Source: Bryobacter sp.
Lineage (GTDB): Bacteria > Acidobacteriota > Terriglobia > Bryobacterales > Bryobacteraceae
DNA: 57,319 nt
NCBI GenBank assembly: GCA_022843625.1
Contig: JALHNH010000042.1
Location: forward strand, 1-57,319
Direction of reading: 5' to 3'
Position numbers and translations under genes: made by a program. Of this stretch, positions 16,284-25,195 are shown piece after piece. The notes below the pieces were generated by a model. It was given only the letters and a program-made list of their open reading frames with translations, did not search any database and had not been told where the DNA came from. Positions within the stretch are counted from its first letter, which is position 1. Each line of letters opens with the position of its first letter.

Positions 16284-19200
16284 ATGAAGTTGTGGATCGG
16301 ATTGCTTTTGGTGAGTGCCTGTATTGGACAAGTATTTTTTGAGGTGCCGGAGGCTGAAGTAGACCCCCGCGCTCGTGGACTCAAGAAGAAAGCCCAAGAA
16401 CCCGGAGCCGCAGCTGAATACTATCTGCAAAAGCGCGCGCTCGACGGCAAACTGGAGCTACCGGCCAATCGCTATCTGGAGGCTCGTGAGCAGGTAAAGC
16501 GGATGCGGCACGTGTCGCTTGCCACGGGCAGGATGGCGAATTCCAAGGCGACACAAGCCGAACGGCAGATTTCACTTGGTGCCTGGCGGGAACTCGGCCC
16601 TGCTAACATCGCAGGGCGTGCGCGAGCACTGGTGTTTGATCCAACGACCCCCACCACTATGTATGTAGGCGCGGCAGCGGGTGGTGTCTACAAGAGTACC
16701 GACGCGGGATTGAACTGGAAACCAGTGGGGGACATACTGCCGAACATGGCTGTGAATTCACTCGCCATCGATCCCAGCACACCCGAAATCCTGTACGCCG
16801 GGACGGGCGAAGGCTTTGGCAACATTAATGCCGTGCGCGGCGCTGGAATATTCAAGACCACAGATGGGGGCCTGTCTTGGACGCCACTTCAGGCGACACA
16901 AAGCAACTCGGGATTTTGGTTTGTCAACAAGATCGTTGTAAGCCCGGCGAGCCCCAACCGGGTCTATGCCGCCACGAATGTAGGTATCTTTCGCTCGGCA
17001 GATGGGGGCATAACCTGGCAGCTTGCACTGGAGCGGAACTCTCCCTTCGATGGCTGTCAAGATCTGGTGTTGCGGCCCGATGCGACATCGGATTACCTGT
17101 TCGCTTCTTGTGGACGAGTTAGCACGCCGGCAACGATTTTTCGCAATACGGCAGCCGAGGGCGATGCAAGCTGGGAAGCGGTGTTGACCAATGCAGACAT
17201 GGCCCGATCCGTGATTGCGGTGGCGGCATCCAACCCTTCGATCGTTTATGTTCTGGCTTCCAGCCGCGTCGAAGGGGATTTTCGCGATGGGTTTTTGGCC
17301 ATTTTTCGCTCAACTGCTAACGGCGACAAGGACAGTTGGGAAACTCGGGCAAGCAACAAAGATGAGAACCGGATGAACCTTGGCTTGCTCTCCAATCACG
17401 TAGCGCTTTACAACGACGTTTGTGGTGGAGGACCCTCGGCCTTTGCCAATCAGGGCTGGTATGACATTGCACTGGCGGTGGACCCAACCAACCCGGAGCG
17501 GCTGTTTTCTGGCGGCATAGATCTGATGAAGTCTGAGGATGGGGGCTTGAATTGGGGAGTGGCTTCATTCTGGTGGCCTCCCCGTAACTTCCCAACCTAC
17601 GTTCACGCCGATCAACACCTGATTGCGTTTCATCCCAAATATGATGGAACTTCAAATCAGTCTGTCTACTTTTTGAATGATGGGGGAATTTTTCGAACAG
17701 ATAACCCGGGCGCACGGGTCGGAATGCGGCCAATCGATACCTGCAGCCCCGTAGGTACCCAAATGCGCTTTATTAGCCTCTCTCGAGGCATGACTACCTC
17801 ACAGTTCTATCACGGGCTTCCCTTTCCGGGAGGGGCTGCCTTCGCAGGAGGCAAACAGGATAACGGTACCAATCGTGGGAGTTCGGCCCTCGGCGTAGCG
17901 GGCTGGCAAGAGATCGGTGGAGGCGATGGCGGCTATGTCGCCATTGCGCCGGACGATCCAAACCGGATTTACCTTGAGACGACCCAATTGTCCCTGCGAC
18001 GCTCGACCAACGGCTTGAACTTCACTAACGCGACGAGAGGGATTACCGAGCCATCGGCGAACTTTCTGTTTATCACTCCCTTTAGAATGGACCCAAACAA
18101 CTCAAGGCGGCTCTATATTGGCGGCAGGTCGTTCTGGCGAACCAATGATGGAGCGGATAACTGGGAGCGGGTGAGCCAGGCGATTCCTTTAGGTAACATC
18201 AGTGCGATGGCGATTGCCCCGGGCAACCCGGACCGTGTGATCTTTGGCACCAATACAGGCAGACTTTATCGCAGCAACACAGCAACCACTGATAATGCAG
18301 AATCGGAATGGCCTTTCGAGTTTGTACGCACGAACGGCTACGTTTCATGGCTGGAATTCGACCCCAACAATCAGGACATCGCCTATGCGACGGTGAGCAC
18401 CTTCAACAACAGCAGCGGCGAGGGCCATCTCTTTCGATCGACCGATGGCGGAGCGACCTGGGTGCGCTGGGATGGCGCAGGCGATACCGGCCTGCCAGAT
18501 TTGCCGGCCCACTCCGTGGCGATCGATCCGGCCAATTCAGATCATCTTTACGTAGGCACGGATGCTGGCATTTTTGCAAGCTTTGATGGTGGCAAGACCT
18601 GGGCCAAAGAAGACGCAGGCTTCGTGAATACGATGGTTGAATCTATGAATATCGTGCGTGAGAACGGGGTATCCACTCTCTACGCGTTTACGCATGGACG
18701 CGGAGCATGGGCTGTGAATCTGGCTGGTGGTGAGGCGGTGAACTGCCGTTTTGAACTGGAACCGGTCGTGCCTTCGTCAGCTATTGGTGATCTCGCTCGC
18801 GTGAGACTAAATACTGCTGAGGAATGCAGTTGGTCGGTTTTGCCCAACAGCACCTGGGCTCGCGTTTCACCAAGCACCGGTAAGGGGCCAGCCGATTTGA
18901 GTGTTCAGTTTACAGTCAACGCCAGCACTTTTTCCCGCAATAGCAGTTTCCTGATTGGCGACCGATCTTTCGTAATTTCACAAAGCGCGGCGCGCCCTGT
19001 GGCTGGCAACGCGGAGGCGGCACAGGCATTCACTTTACCCAGCCTGCCATTTGTAGGAATCTCAAACTCGAGACTTTTTGCAGCTCCGAATCCTGAAGGC
19101 AGCCCTGTGCACTCGTGTACGGATTCTGTCGATTCGCGGGGAAACTGGTTTCGTTTTATGGCCGGTTTTACAGGAAGAATCTATTTGAGCGCCTCCACCG

Positions 19201-19400
19201 CAAGCCCTCTGGGCGGCTTCGGCGGGAATGTGCTTGCTGTCTATGAAGATGACGCTGAGCGTGCCTGCGAGAAGTCGAACACGCAACCGGAGATTCGCCT
19301 GGCTGTAGAAGAAGGCAAGACCTACCTGATTCGGGTTGCCGCCACGGGCACAAACAATCTTGGGGGCACGCAAGTTTTCCTCGCAACCCGCATAGAATAG
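16284..19400 (+). CDS. Secreted BNR/sortilin-type beta-propeller protein with BACON-like C-terminal domain
   Basis: 1038 aa. The start at 16284 was chosen because GAGGTG lies 7 nt upstream and the protein then opens with a signal peptide (MKLWIGLLLVSACIGQ). Most of the chain is a beta-propeller with Asp-box repeats: STDAGLNW, TTDGGLSW, SADGGITW, SEDGGLNW, STDGGATW and SFDGGKTW. Residues about 820-910 (CRFELEPVVPSSAIGDLARVRLNTAEECSWSVLPNSTWARVSPSTGKGPADLSVQFTVNASTF) fit a BACON-like domain, usually linked to carbohydrate binding. A final domain of about 110 residues (DSVDSRGNWFRFMAGFTGRIYLSAS) is repeated in other acidobacterial secreted proteins as far as I recall. No catalytic residues can be assigned, so I describe it as a surface or periplasmic binding protein. 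Confidence 0.82.
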   Translation: MKLWIGLLLVSACIGQVFFEVPEAEVDPRARGLKKKAQEPGAAAEYYLQKRALDGKLELPANRYLEAREQVKRMRHVSLATGRMANSKATQAERQISLGAWRELGPANIAGRARALVFDPTTPTTMYVGAAAGGVYKSTDAGLNWKPVGDILPNMAVNSLAIDPSTPEILYAGTGEGFGNINAVRGAGIFKTTDGGLSWTPLQATQSNSGFWFVNKIVVSPASPNRVYAATNVGIFRSADGGITWQLALERNSPFDGCQDLVLRPDATSDYLFASCGRVSTPATIFRNTAAEGDASWEAVLTNADMARSVIAVAASNPSIVYVLASSRVEGDFRDGFLAIFRSTANGDKDSWETRASNKDENRMNLGLLSNHVALYNDVCGGGPSAFANQGWYDIALAVDPTNPERLFSGGIDLMKSEDGGLNWGVASFWWPPRNFPTYVHADQHLIAFHPKYDGTSNQSVYFLNDGGIFRTDNPGARVGMRPIDTCSPVGTQMRFISLSRGMTTSQFYHGLPFPGGAAFAGGKQDNGTNRGSSALGVAGWQEIGGGDGGYVAIAPDDPNRIYLETTQLSLRRSTNGLNFTNATRGITEPSANFLFITPFRMDPNNSRRLYIGGRSFWRTNDGADNWERVSQAIPLGNISAMAIAPGNPDRVIFGTNTGRLYRSNTATTDNAESEWPFEFVRTNGYVSWLEFDPNNQDIAYATVSTFNNSSGEGHLFRSTDGGATWVRWDGAGDTGLPDLPAHSVAIDPANSDHLYVGTDAGIFASFDGGKTWAKEDAGFVNTMVESMNIVRENGVSTLYAFTHGRGAWAVNLAGGEAVNCRFELEPVVPSSAIGDLARVRLNTAEECSWSVLPNSTWARVSPSTGKGPADLSVQFTVNASTFSRNSSFLIGDRSFVISQSAARPVAGNAEAAQAFTLPSLPFVGISNSRLFAAPNPEGSPVHSCTDSVDSRGNWFRFMAGFTGRIYLSASTASPLGGFGGNVLAVYEDDAERACEKSNTQPEIRLAVEEGKTYLIRVAATGTNNLGGTQVFLATRIE
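19393..19398 (+). promoter_or_regulatory. -10 element TAGAAT, leaderless-type, inside the 3' end of the preceding gene
   Basis: TAGAAT ends 6 nt before the ATG at 19405 and overlaps the last codons of the propeller gene (stop 19398-19400). There is no Shine-Dalgarno sequence in the 4-bp gap. No convincing -35 was found. Confidence 0.45.
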
Positions 19401-19404
19401 CTAC

Positions 19405-20256
19405 ATGCTATCCCGCAGAGAATTTGCCGCTGGCGCCCTTGCCACGGCGGGCGCGGCCTCGTTATCAGCCGCAAAGATCAATTCAACTTTTAAGGGCGTC
19501 ACTATCGGCGCACAGAGCTACAGCTTTCGCGATCGCGATCTTGATGGTGCGATCAAAGCAATGCAAGAAATCGGCCTAGGTTCAGTAGAACTCTTCAGTG
19601 GCCACGCCGAACCGAAAATGAAAGACCGCGCGGAGTTGCGTAACTGGCGCGAGACGGTGAGCCTCGACCACTTCAAGGCCATTCGCAAGAAGCTGGATGA
19701 TGCCGGCATCGAGTTGTTCGCCTACAACTACAGCTTCCGTGAAGACTTTACCGACAAGGAAATTGAGCGCGGCTTTGAATTTGCCAAAGCGCTCGGTGTG
19801 AACAAGCTAACGGCTTCGTCGAATATTTCGACAGCCAAGCGGATTGACCCTTTTGCGGCTAAGGCGAAGGTTTATGTTGGGATGCACAATCACTCCAACA
19901 TTAAGCCAAACGAGTTTGCCACACCCGACAACTTTGCCGAAGCCATGAAGGGCACAAGTAAATACATCGGTATCAACCTCGATATCGGACACTTCTGGGC
20001 TGCCAACTTCGACCCGACTGAGTACCTTGAAAAGACTGCCGACCGCACGGTTTGCATCCACTTGAAGGATCGCAAGAAGAATCAGGGAGCGAACATGCCC
20101 TTTGGCGAAGGCGATACTCCGATCAAGGCTGTGCTTGAGTTGATGTCACGTAAGAAGTACAAGTTCCCGGCCAACATCGAGTATGAGTACAAGGGTGCAG
20201 ATACGGTGGTGGAGGTACGCAAGTGCCTGGAGCATTGCAAGAAGCTTCTCGCTTAA
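19405..20256 (+). CDS. Tat-exported sugar phosphate isomerase/epimerase-like TIM-barrel protein
   Basis: 283 aa of the AP endonuclease 2 / xylose isomerase-like barrel family. The N terminus MLSRREFAAGALATAGAASLSA is a good Tat signal (SRREF, hydrophobic stretch, Ala-rich cleavage region). Barrel signatures are IGLGSVELFSGH, VGMHNHSN (metal His), GINLDIGHFWAA (Asp-x-x-His), VCIHLKDRK and NIEYEYKG (metal Glu). Family members isomerise or epimerise sugars and cyclitols with a divalent metal; the substrate is unknown. It is one of three such exported barrels in the window and is followed 6 bp later by a YwqG-like gene. Confidence 0.8.
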   Translation: MLSRREFAAGALATAGAASLSAAKINSTFKGVTIGAQSYSFRDRDLDGAIKAMQEIGLGSVELFSGHAEPKMKDRAELRNWRETVSLDHFKAIRKKLDDAGIELFAYNYSFREDFTDKEIERGFEFAKALGVNKLTASSNISTAKRIDPFAAKAKVYVGMHNHSNIKPNEFATPDNFAEAMKGTSKYIGINLDIGHFWAANFDPTEYLEKTADRTVCIHLKDRKKNQGANMPFGEGDTPIKAVLELMSRKKYKFPANIEYEYKGADTVVEVRKCLEHCKKLLA

Positions 20257-20262
20257 CCCAAG

Positions 20263-21519
20263 ATGCAGTTCAATGCGGTGCTGCTGAAGAAGCGTTGGCC
20301 GTTTCGATCTGAACACAGGCAAACTCGAAGTCACTTTGGCGGTGACCCGAGTTTGCCTGTAGGTGCTCAGTGGCCGGAAGTTTTCTCTCAAGGGCAGAGG
20401 AAGCCTGCACATTTTTTGGCACAGATAGACTGCGCTGCCTTGCCCTCAATTTCTGGCCGCGATTTATTGCCGGAAGCGGGGCTCTTGGCTTTTTACCTGC
20501 TGGTTGGGGATGATCTCGATGGACCTGTGTGTGCTGTGCGCTGGCTGGAGGAATCCTTTGCAGACCTCAAACCACGCAAGCCGCCACTTGAATTAAGTTC
20601 GATTCTCACACGCACGCATTCGAAGGATAGTGAGTGGATTCAAGAACAGCAGTTCGGCTTTGTCCCAATCGAGCCTTTCTCGCTCGAAACTTTTCGCAGC
20701 CCTGTTTCTGACTTGCCTGCACTTCCCAACCGGGAAGAAGTTCAAAAATGCCATGTCGCGATGCCCGCTTTTGAAGCAGCGACTCAAGCTTCTCTGAGAG
20801 CGGCCTTGGGCCCGAAGTCAGAACTGCCATTCCCGGGTAATCTGCTCGACGACCCGCAATGGCCCGAGACCTTTGCTCATGCCCGCGCCTGGACTGGTGA
20901 TGCAATTCAACTAACTGAGCGAAATTTAGCTTTGTATCGCGATATTCGTTCCAAACTCGGGCAGGAGGACTTGAAGCGACAGGTAGTCAATCCCCGAATT
21001 ACCGGACAGGAAGAATTGCTGGTTGCACTTCGAAGTTGGCTACCGCAACTGCGGGACGGGTTGGATACCAAAGCAGTGGATAGCAGTCTCCGGGCCAGGA
21101 TCCGGGAATGGAAGCCAAGGCTTGATGCTGTTGGTCACGCAGGGATTGCTCAAGCAAACGAAATCTCAAAGAATCTGATGCATCGTTTTGCTGAAGATGA
21201 GGTACCCCTGATCCAGCACAGCTTCGCATCTGTAAGGCGACTATCCCTGGGCGACCTGTACAACAGCAATCAGTTGCTTGGACACCCGCTTGAGGGGCAG
21301 TTTGCAAGTGCCGAAATTGCCTTGACCCATTTGAAAAGGCAAAACTGGGCTGACGAGAGCGACTCGGTAAAAGAAGTATGCCTGCTTGCCCAATTCGATA
21401 CTTGCTACGGTGGAGTGGGTTTTCTGTTTGGGGATTGCGACAAGATTTACTTCTACGGTTTGAAGCGGCATTTCGAAAGCCGGGAATACGACAAAGTTGT
21501 CACTGTGCTGGGATGTTGA
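20263..21519 (+). CDS. YwqG-family (DUF1963) protein
   Basis: 418 aa. The N-terminal block SHFGGDPSLPVGAQWPEVFSQGQRKPAHFLAQIDCAALPSISGRDLLPEAGLLAFYLLVGDD matches the YwqG/DUF1963 opening ('GG-x-P-x-LP-x-x-x-x-WP ... FLAQI-x-L ... LP-x-x-G-x-LxFF'), and the C terminus (VKEVCLLAQFDTCYGGVGFLFGDCDKIYFYGLKRHFESREYDKV) matches the family end. The central 200 residues are helical and not recognised. YwqG proteins have no assigned enzymatic activity. There is no signal peptide, so it is probably cytoplasmic. A clear hairpin terminator follows at 21530-21556. Confidence 0.75.
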   Translation: MQFNAVLLKKRWPFRSEHRQTRSHFGGDPSLPVGAQWPEVFSQGQRKPAHFLAQIDCAALPSISGRDLLPEAGLLAFYLLVGDDLDGPVCAVRWLEESFADLKPRKPPLELSSILTRTHSKDSEWIQEQQFGFVPIEPFSLETFRSPVSDLPALPNREEVQKCHVAMPAFEAATQASLRAALGPKSELPFPGNLLDDPQWPETFAHARAWTGDAIQLTERNLALYRDIRSKLGQEDLKRQVVNPRITGQEELLVALRSWLPQLRDGLDTKAVDSSLRARIREWKPRLDAVGHAGIAQANEISKNLMHRFAEDEVPLIQHSFASVRRLSLGDLYNSNQLLGHPLEGQFASAEIALTHLKRQNWADESDSVKEVCLLAQFDTCYGGVGFLFGDCDKIYFYGLKRHFESREYDKVVTVLGC

Positions 21520-21521
21520 GG

Positions 21522-22676
21522 CTAGAAGAGCCGCCAGAGAGATTCTGGCGGCTTTTGCATTTTGAAGGAGCGGTACCAGCGACAGACCGGATACATGATT
21601 GCCAGCAGAACCAACCAGACAGCGTAGGTGATCTCAAGCGGAGCCGCTTCCTCAAACAACGTGAACCCGATGACGGTCAGTACATAGAAGTGCGTCACGT
21701 AGAAGAAAAGCGGGGTCTGCCCAAAAACCATCAGTGGTGATTTAGGGGAAAGCAGCCTTTCGGGGAGCCGCATCAATGCGGCCAGCAGCAGAAGGTCAAC
21801 TCCCACCGCGATCGTCCAAAAGACCAGAGAAGGCGGGTACTTTACGTTGTTGAAGAACTCGATCCAACTGGAATCCCGGGCCGGGACGATGTTGCCCCAG
21901 CCTCCTGCGGCGCGCAGAATTAGGCCGGTAGCCAGCAAGCCGAGGCCACACACCCAAACGCGATTGCGGGCTTCAGGTGCGGTCTTCCACCAATAGCCGA
22001 AGTACATCCCAAGCGCAGTCAGTGCGAACCACGGAAGTACCGGATAGGAGACAACCAGATGGTTCGACAGCCCCGGAGCGAGGAGAATCGTGAGCCAGAT
22101 CGAGCCCGTCTTTCCATCGGCCGGCAGCAGGCTATGTGTTGCCACTATACACGCGGCAGAGACGAGCAACCAGAAGGCAGGCCGCAGCCGCAGCAACAAC
22201 GAGCTCAGCATCATCGCGAGGCCCAGGCCTGAAAGTGTGATGAAGGCCCAGATTAGCGAGGAACCGTCATTGGCTGGAGGCTTCACGCGATGGCTCAGGC
22301 TGATCAGCGGTGCTTTGAGTTGGCTCATGATAAACACCAGTGGCCCCTCAAAAATCTGCCCCACCAAAAAGATGGCGAGGCCTCGTGAGGCAGTGCGGCG
22401 CGCTACCTGCCCCGCAGTCCAGCCGGCATCTTGTCTCGAGCTGGCAAACCAGTAGATTCCGGCACCCATCAGAAAGAAAAACCCCGGAGCACAAAGGTGC
22501 GTGATCCATCGCGTGACAAAGGCAAATGTGCTGTCGTAAGTGCTGATCGCCCCGTTCCAGTATTCGCTCGAATGCTGCCTGGAAACGAAGGCGTTGGTGT
22601 GGTCAATCGCCATGAAGATCATGATCAAGCCGCGCAAAGCGTCTACGGCGCTGAATCTGGCCATCTTTGAGGACAT
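21522..22676 (-). CDS. HGSNAT/DUF1624-type acyltransferase-like membrane protein
   Basis: 384 aa. The start at 22676 (MSSKMARFSAVDALRGLIMIFMAIDH) was chosen because TACAAT ends 7 nt upstream and the family begins with 'R-x-x-x-x-D-x-x-RG-x-x-x-x-x-M-x-x-DH'; the frame is open further upstream but is Cys/Ser-rich and lacks similarity. About ten hydrophobic helices are visible. Conserved HGSNAT-like features are DALRGL, the DH after the first helix, and a periplasmic loop with WITHLCAPGFFFLMGAG. Family members transfer acetyl groups across membranes, or have unknown function. The last codons contain the terminator hairpin serving the convergent gene. Confidence 0.75.
   Translation of the reverse strand: MSSKMARFSAVDALRGLIMIFMAIDHTNAFVSRQHSSEYWNGAISTYDSTFAFVTRWITHLCAPGFFFLMGAGIYWFASSRQDAGWTAGQVARRTASRGLAIFLVGQIFEGPLVFIMSQLKAPLISLSHRVKPPANDGSSLIWAFITLSGLGLAMMLSSLLLRLRPAFWLLVSAACIVATHSLLPADGKTGSIWLTILLAPGLSNHLVVSYPVLPWFALTALGMYFGYWWKTAPEARNRVWVCGLGLLATGLILRAAGGWGNIVPARDSSWIEFFNNVKYPPSLVFWTIAVGVDLLLLAALMRLPERLLSPKSPLMVFGQTPLFFYVTHFYVLTVIGFTLFEEAAPLEITYAVWLVLLAIMYPVCRWYRSFKMQKPPESLWRLF
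21530..21556 (+). terminator. Intrinsic terminator of the YwqG-like gene
   Basis: GCCGCCAGA (21530-21538), 5-nt loop, TCTGGCGGC (21544-21552), then TTTTGCATTTT. This is a perfect 9-bp GC-rich stem followed by a T tract, placed 11 bp after the plus-strand stop. It lies entirely inside the last codons of the convergent membrane protein gene (PESLWRL). Confidence 0.8.
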
Positions 22677-22683
22677 GCAAGTG

Positions 22684-22689
22684 ATTGTA
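22684..22689 (-). promoter_or_regulatory. -10 element TACAAT, leaderless-type, for the gene starting at 22676
   Basis: Read on the minus strand, TACAAT ends 7 nt before the ATG at 22676. No Shine-Dalgarno sequence is present. A perfect 10-bp palindrome AGCAATTGCT (22703-22712) lies just upstream, between this and the divergent kinase gene. Confidence 0.5.
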
Positions 22690-22742
22690 GCGAGAGGACT
22701 AAAGCAATTGCTCTTCGCGCACGATGAACAGGAAGAACGATT

Positions 22743-24473
22743 ATGGCTACTGCCGTCCCCAGAGTTGAAGCTTCTACCGTACTGGCAAATGCTGCACACA
22801 TCCTGAAAGACCCGGTGCGCAAGCCGCTGGCTGCACTGACACAGTGGTTGAGCCCGCTCTCTGCCGGGCTGGAAAAGCAGCTTGTTGAACGTCTGAAGGT
22901 CTTGCGCTTTGAACCGCGCCAGATTCAGGCTCTCATTTGCATCACTACCGGCACAGCTGCCCGCTTACTCGGGCCAGCCAAGGGCAGTCGCAAATCCATG
23001 CTCGAGTTTCTCGAACAAGTGGAATACAGCGGGCGGCGTTTGGCCAAGCTGAATTTGCCTCCAGGCGCTATCCAGCAAGCCTTGCAGGAATACGACCGTA
23101 TCCTGCTGCCGTTGATGGAACGCCTGGGCAAAGACCGGGCCGAACAGTTCCGCTGGGCCAATGAGCAACTCCACTTTTGCGTTCTGCTGACGCTGAACAA
23201 TGCTTATTACCAGGTACGAGAGAGCGAGACTCAGGCGTATAGCGAGTTGTTTCGCATTGAGCTGGAAAGCCGCGGGTTGCATGAATTGCTACGGCGCTTC
23301 ATGACGACGCTGGCAACGCTTTACAAGGCTGATAATGCCTGTCTTTTCTTTCTCGACAAGAATGATCAGGTGCTGGTTCCGATGGCTTATGTAGGCGAGG
23401 GGACGAAAACTCCACCCCATCTGGTGGCTAATGACGCCGGTCTTGCCCAGACGCTGGCAAAACCCTTTTGCCTCGACGAGAAACTCGATCAGGCAGGCCT
23501 GGTTCTGGATAAGCGTACCCGCGATCGTTATGCCACCTGCTGGAATGTTCCGTTGATGGATGGCCCACGTTTGCGCGGGGTAATGCAGTTCCGATTTCGT
23601 AAGGTTTATGAATGGCTGCCACGTGAGCAGGAAATGCTCGAGATTGCCGCCGAGCGTTGCCTGATGGGTGCAGGGAAAGCCCGTTTGATGGAGGATCTGG
23701 CCGCGCGCGAAGAACAAGTTCGGCGCCTGGCCGAGCGTATGCTTCAAGTAGAAGAAATGGAGCGGCGCCGAATTAGCCGTGAGTTGCATGACGAAGCGGG
23801 GCAATCGATGCTTTGCATTCGTTTGCAGCTTGAGATGATCGAAGAGAGCCTTGAGCCTGAAGAAGGCAAATTGAAGGGCAAACTGCAAGAAACAAGAGAC
23901 TTAACAGAGCGGACGATTCTTGAGATTCGCCGTCTGATTGCAGCCTTGAGCCCTGCCGTACTGGAGCAATTGGGTTTGGGAGCAGCTTTACGCCAGTTGG
24001 TAAGTCGCTTTAGCCGGGTACACCCGGCACGCGTGAAGCTGACACTATCCCGCATGGGAAAAGTTCCTAAGAAGACTGAGGTGATTGTCTATAGGCTTGT
24101 TCAGGAGTGTATGAACAATGTGGGCAAACATTCTCAGGCAACTCATGTAAACATTTCTATCGAAAGTGCCGATGGGGTATTAAGGCTAAACGTAGAGGAC
24201 GATGGTGTCGGCTTTGAAGTAGAAGAGGCACTGTCCAGGAGAGATTCCTACGGTTTGGCCGGGTTACGTGAGCGCGTAGCACTCCTTGGTGGCAAGTTTT
24301 ACGTTGAGAGTCACCAAAGGATCGCTGGAAAAAACGGGGCTGCCAAGGCAGATACTCAAGTATCGCGTCTGGGTGAGGCTCTGGCCCGTGGAGGCATGAA
24401 GTTCAAGGGCCGTTTCCGGAAGGGAACTCGAATACACATCGAGTTGCCGCTGCTGCGAGAAGCGAACCATTAG
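22743..24473 (+). CDS. Sensor histidine kinase, GAF plus HisKA_3/HATPase (NarL-pair type)
   Basis: 576 aa and soluble, with no membrane helix. Residues about 20-165 are an all-helical domain I do not recognise, possibly globin-like. Residues about 175-310 resemble a GAF domain. A short coiled coil leads into the phosphoacceptor ERRRISRELHDEAGQ (His349), then the ATPase with N-box ECMNNVGKHSQA (455-466), G1 DDGVGFE (486-492) and G2 YGLAGLRERVALLGG (503-517). Between G2 and the final strand (GTRIHIELPL) there is an insertion of about 30-35 residues (524-560), longer than in typical NarX-like kinases. AGGAAGA stands 6 nt before the start. Its partner is the response regulator 26 bp downstream. 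Confidence 0.9.
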   Translation: MATAVPRVEASTVLANAAHILKDPVRKPLAALTQWLSPLSAGLEKQLVERLKVLRFEPRQIQALICITTGTAARLLGPAKGSRKSMLEFLEQVEYSGRRLAKLNLPPGAIQQALQEYDRILLPLMERLGKDRAEQFRWANEQLHFCVLLTLNNAYYQVRESETQAYSELFRIELESRGLHELLRRFMTTLATLYKADNACLFFLDKNDQVLVPMAYVGEGTKTPPHLVANDAGLAQTLAKPFCLDEKLDQAGLVLDKRTRDRYATCWNVPLMDGPRLRGVMQFRFRKVYEWLPREQEMLEIAAERCLMGAGKARLMEDLAAREEQVRRLAERMLQVEEMERRRISRELHDEAGQSMLCIRLQLEMIEESLEPEEGKLKGKLQETRDLTERTILEIRRLIAALSPAVLEQLGLGAALRQLVSRFSRVHPARVKLTLSRMGKVPKKTEVIVYRLVQECMNNVGKHSQATHVNISIESADGVLRLNVEDDGVGFEVEEALSRRDSYGLAGLRERVALLGGKFYVESHQRIAGKNGAAKADTQVSRLGEALARGGMKFKGRFRKGTRIHIELPLLREANH

Positions 24474-24499
24474 CCCTAATTTGGGGAGGCAGGTAGCAA

Positions 24500-25165
24500 A
24501 TGGCAAAGATTCGTATATTGCTCGCGGATGATCACACTCTGTTTCGGCAGGGGATCAAGACGCTAATTAATGCGGAAGCAGACATGGAAGTAGTTTCCGA
24601 AGCGCCCAATGGTGGGGATGCTGTGGATCGCGCGGCTGAAGTTCGTCCAGATTTGGTGCTGATGGATATTGGCATGCCTGGGTTGAGCAGCTTTGAGTCG
24701 ACACGGCAAATCAAGAAGAACCGGCCAGAAACTAAGATTTTGTTTCTGACGATGTATGACGACGAAGATTATCTGGTTGAAGGCATGGAAGTCGGCGCCA
24801 GCGGTTATGTATTGAAAGACAGCCCCTCGGGTCAGTTGATTAGTGCAATCCGTGATATCTGCCGCGGTGGTAGCTATTTGAGCCCGCGCATGCTGAGCCA
24901 GCTCGTGGATGACTTCCGCAGCCGCATCAAGAGTGCCAATCGCCTGCCTCGATTTGCCACCCTCACGACGCGCGAGCGCGAAGTGTTGAAGATGCTGGCA
25001 GAAGGACAGAGTGTCAAGGAAATTGCCTGTGACCTGAATCTGAGCGTGAAGACGGTAGAAGCTCACAAATTCAACCTGATGCGCAAGCTGGATATCCACA
25101 ACAAGGCACAGTTGGTTCAGTACGCCATTCAAAAGAAAATCATCAAGATCCCGAATATGATTTAG
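24500..25165 (+). CDS. NarL/FixJ-family response regulator
   Basis: 221 aa. The receiver domain has the acidic pair DD (10-11), phosphoacceptor Asp56 (LVLMDIGMPG) and the conserved Lys in YVLKDSPSG. The LuxR-type helix-turn-helix is at about 150-215 (LTTREREVLKMLAEGQSVKEIACDLNLSVKTVEAHKFNLMRKLDIHNKAQLVQYAI). A strong Shine-Dalgarno (GGGGAGG) lies 11 nt before the ATG, in contrast to the leaderless genes nearby. It is co-transcribed with the kinase; targets are unknown, though the exported isomerase gene 30 bp downstream is a candidate by position. Confidence 0.95.
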   Translation: MAKIRILLADDHTLFRQGIKTLINAEADMEVVSEAPNGGDAVDRAAEVRPDLVLMDIGMPGLSSFESTRQIKKNRPETKILFLTMYDDEDYLVEGMEVGASGYVLKDSPSGQLISAIRDICRGGSYLSPRMLSQLVDDFRSRIKSANRLPRFATLTTREREVLKMLAEGQSVKEIACDLNLSVKTVEAHKFNLMRKLDIHNKAQLVQYAIQKKIIKIPNMI

Positions 25166-25183
25166 TTCGCGCCTGGTTCCATA

Positions 25184-25189
25184 TACAAT
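25184..25189 (+). promoter_or_regulatory. -10 element TACAAT, leaderless-type, for the GTG at 25196
   Basis: TACAAT ends 6 nt before the GTG start at 25196. No Shine-Dalgarno sequence; a TTTAGT at 25161-25166 is a weak -35 at 17 bp. Confidence 0.5.
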
Positions 25190-25195
25190 CGCGGT

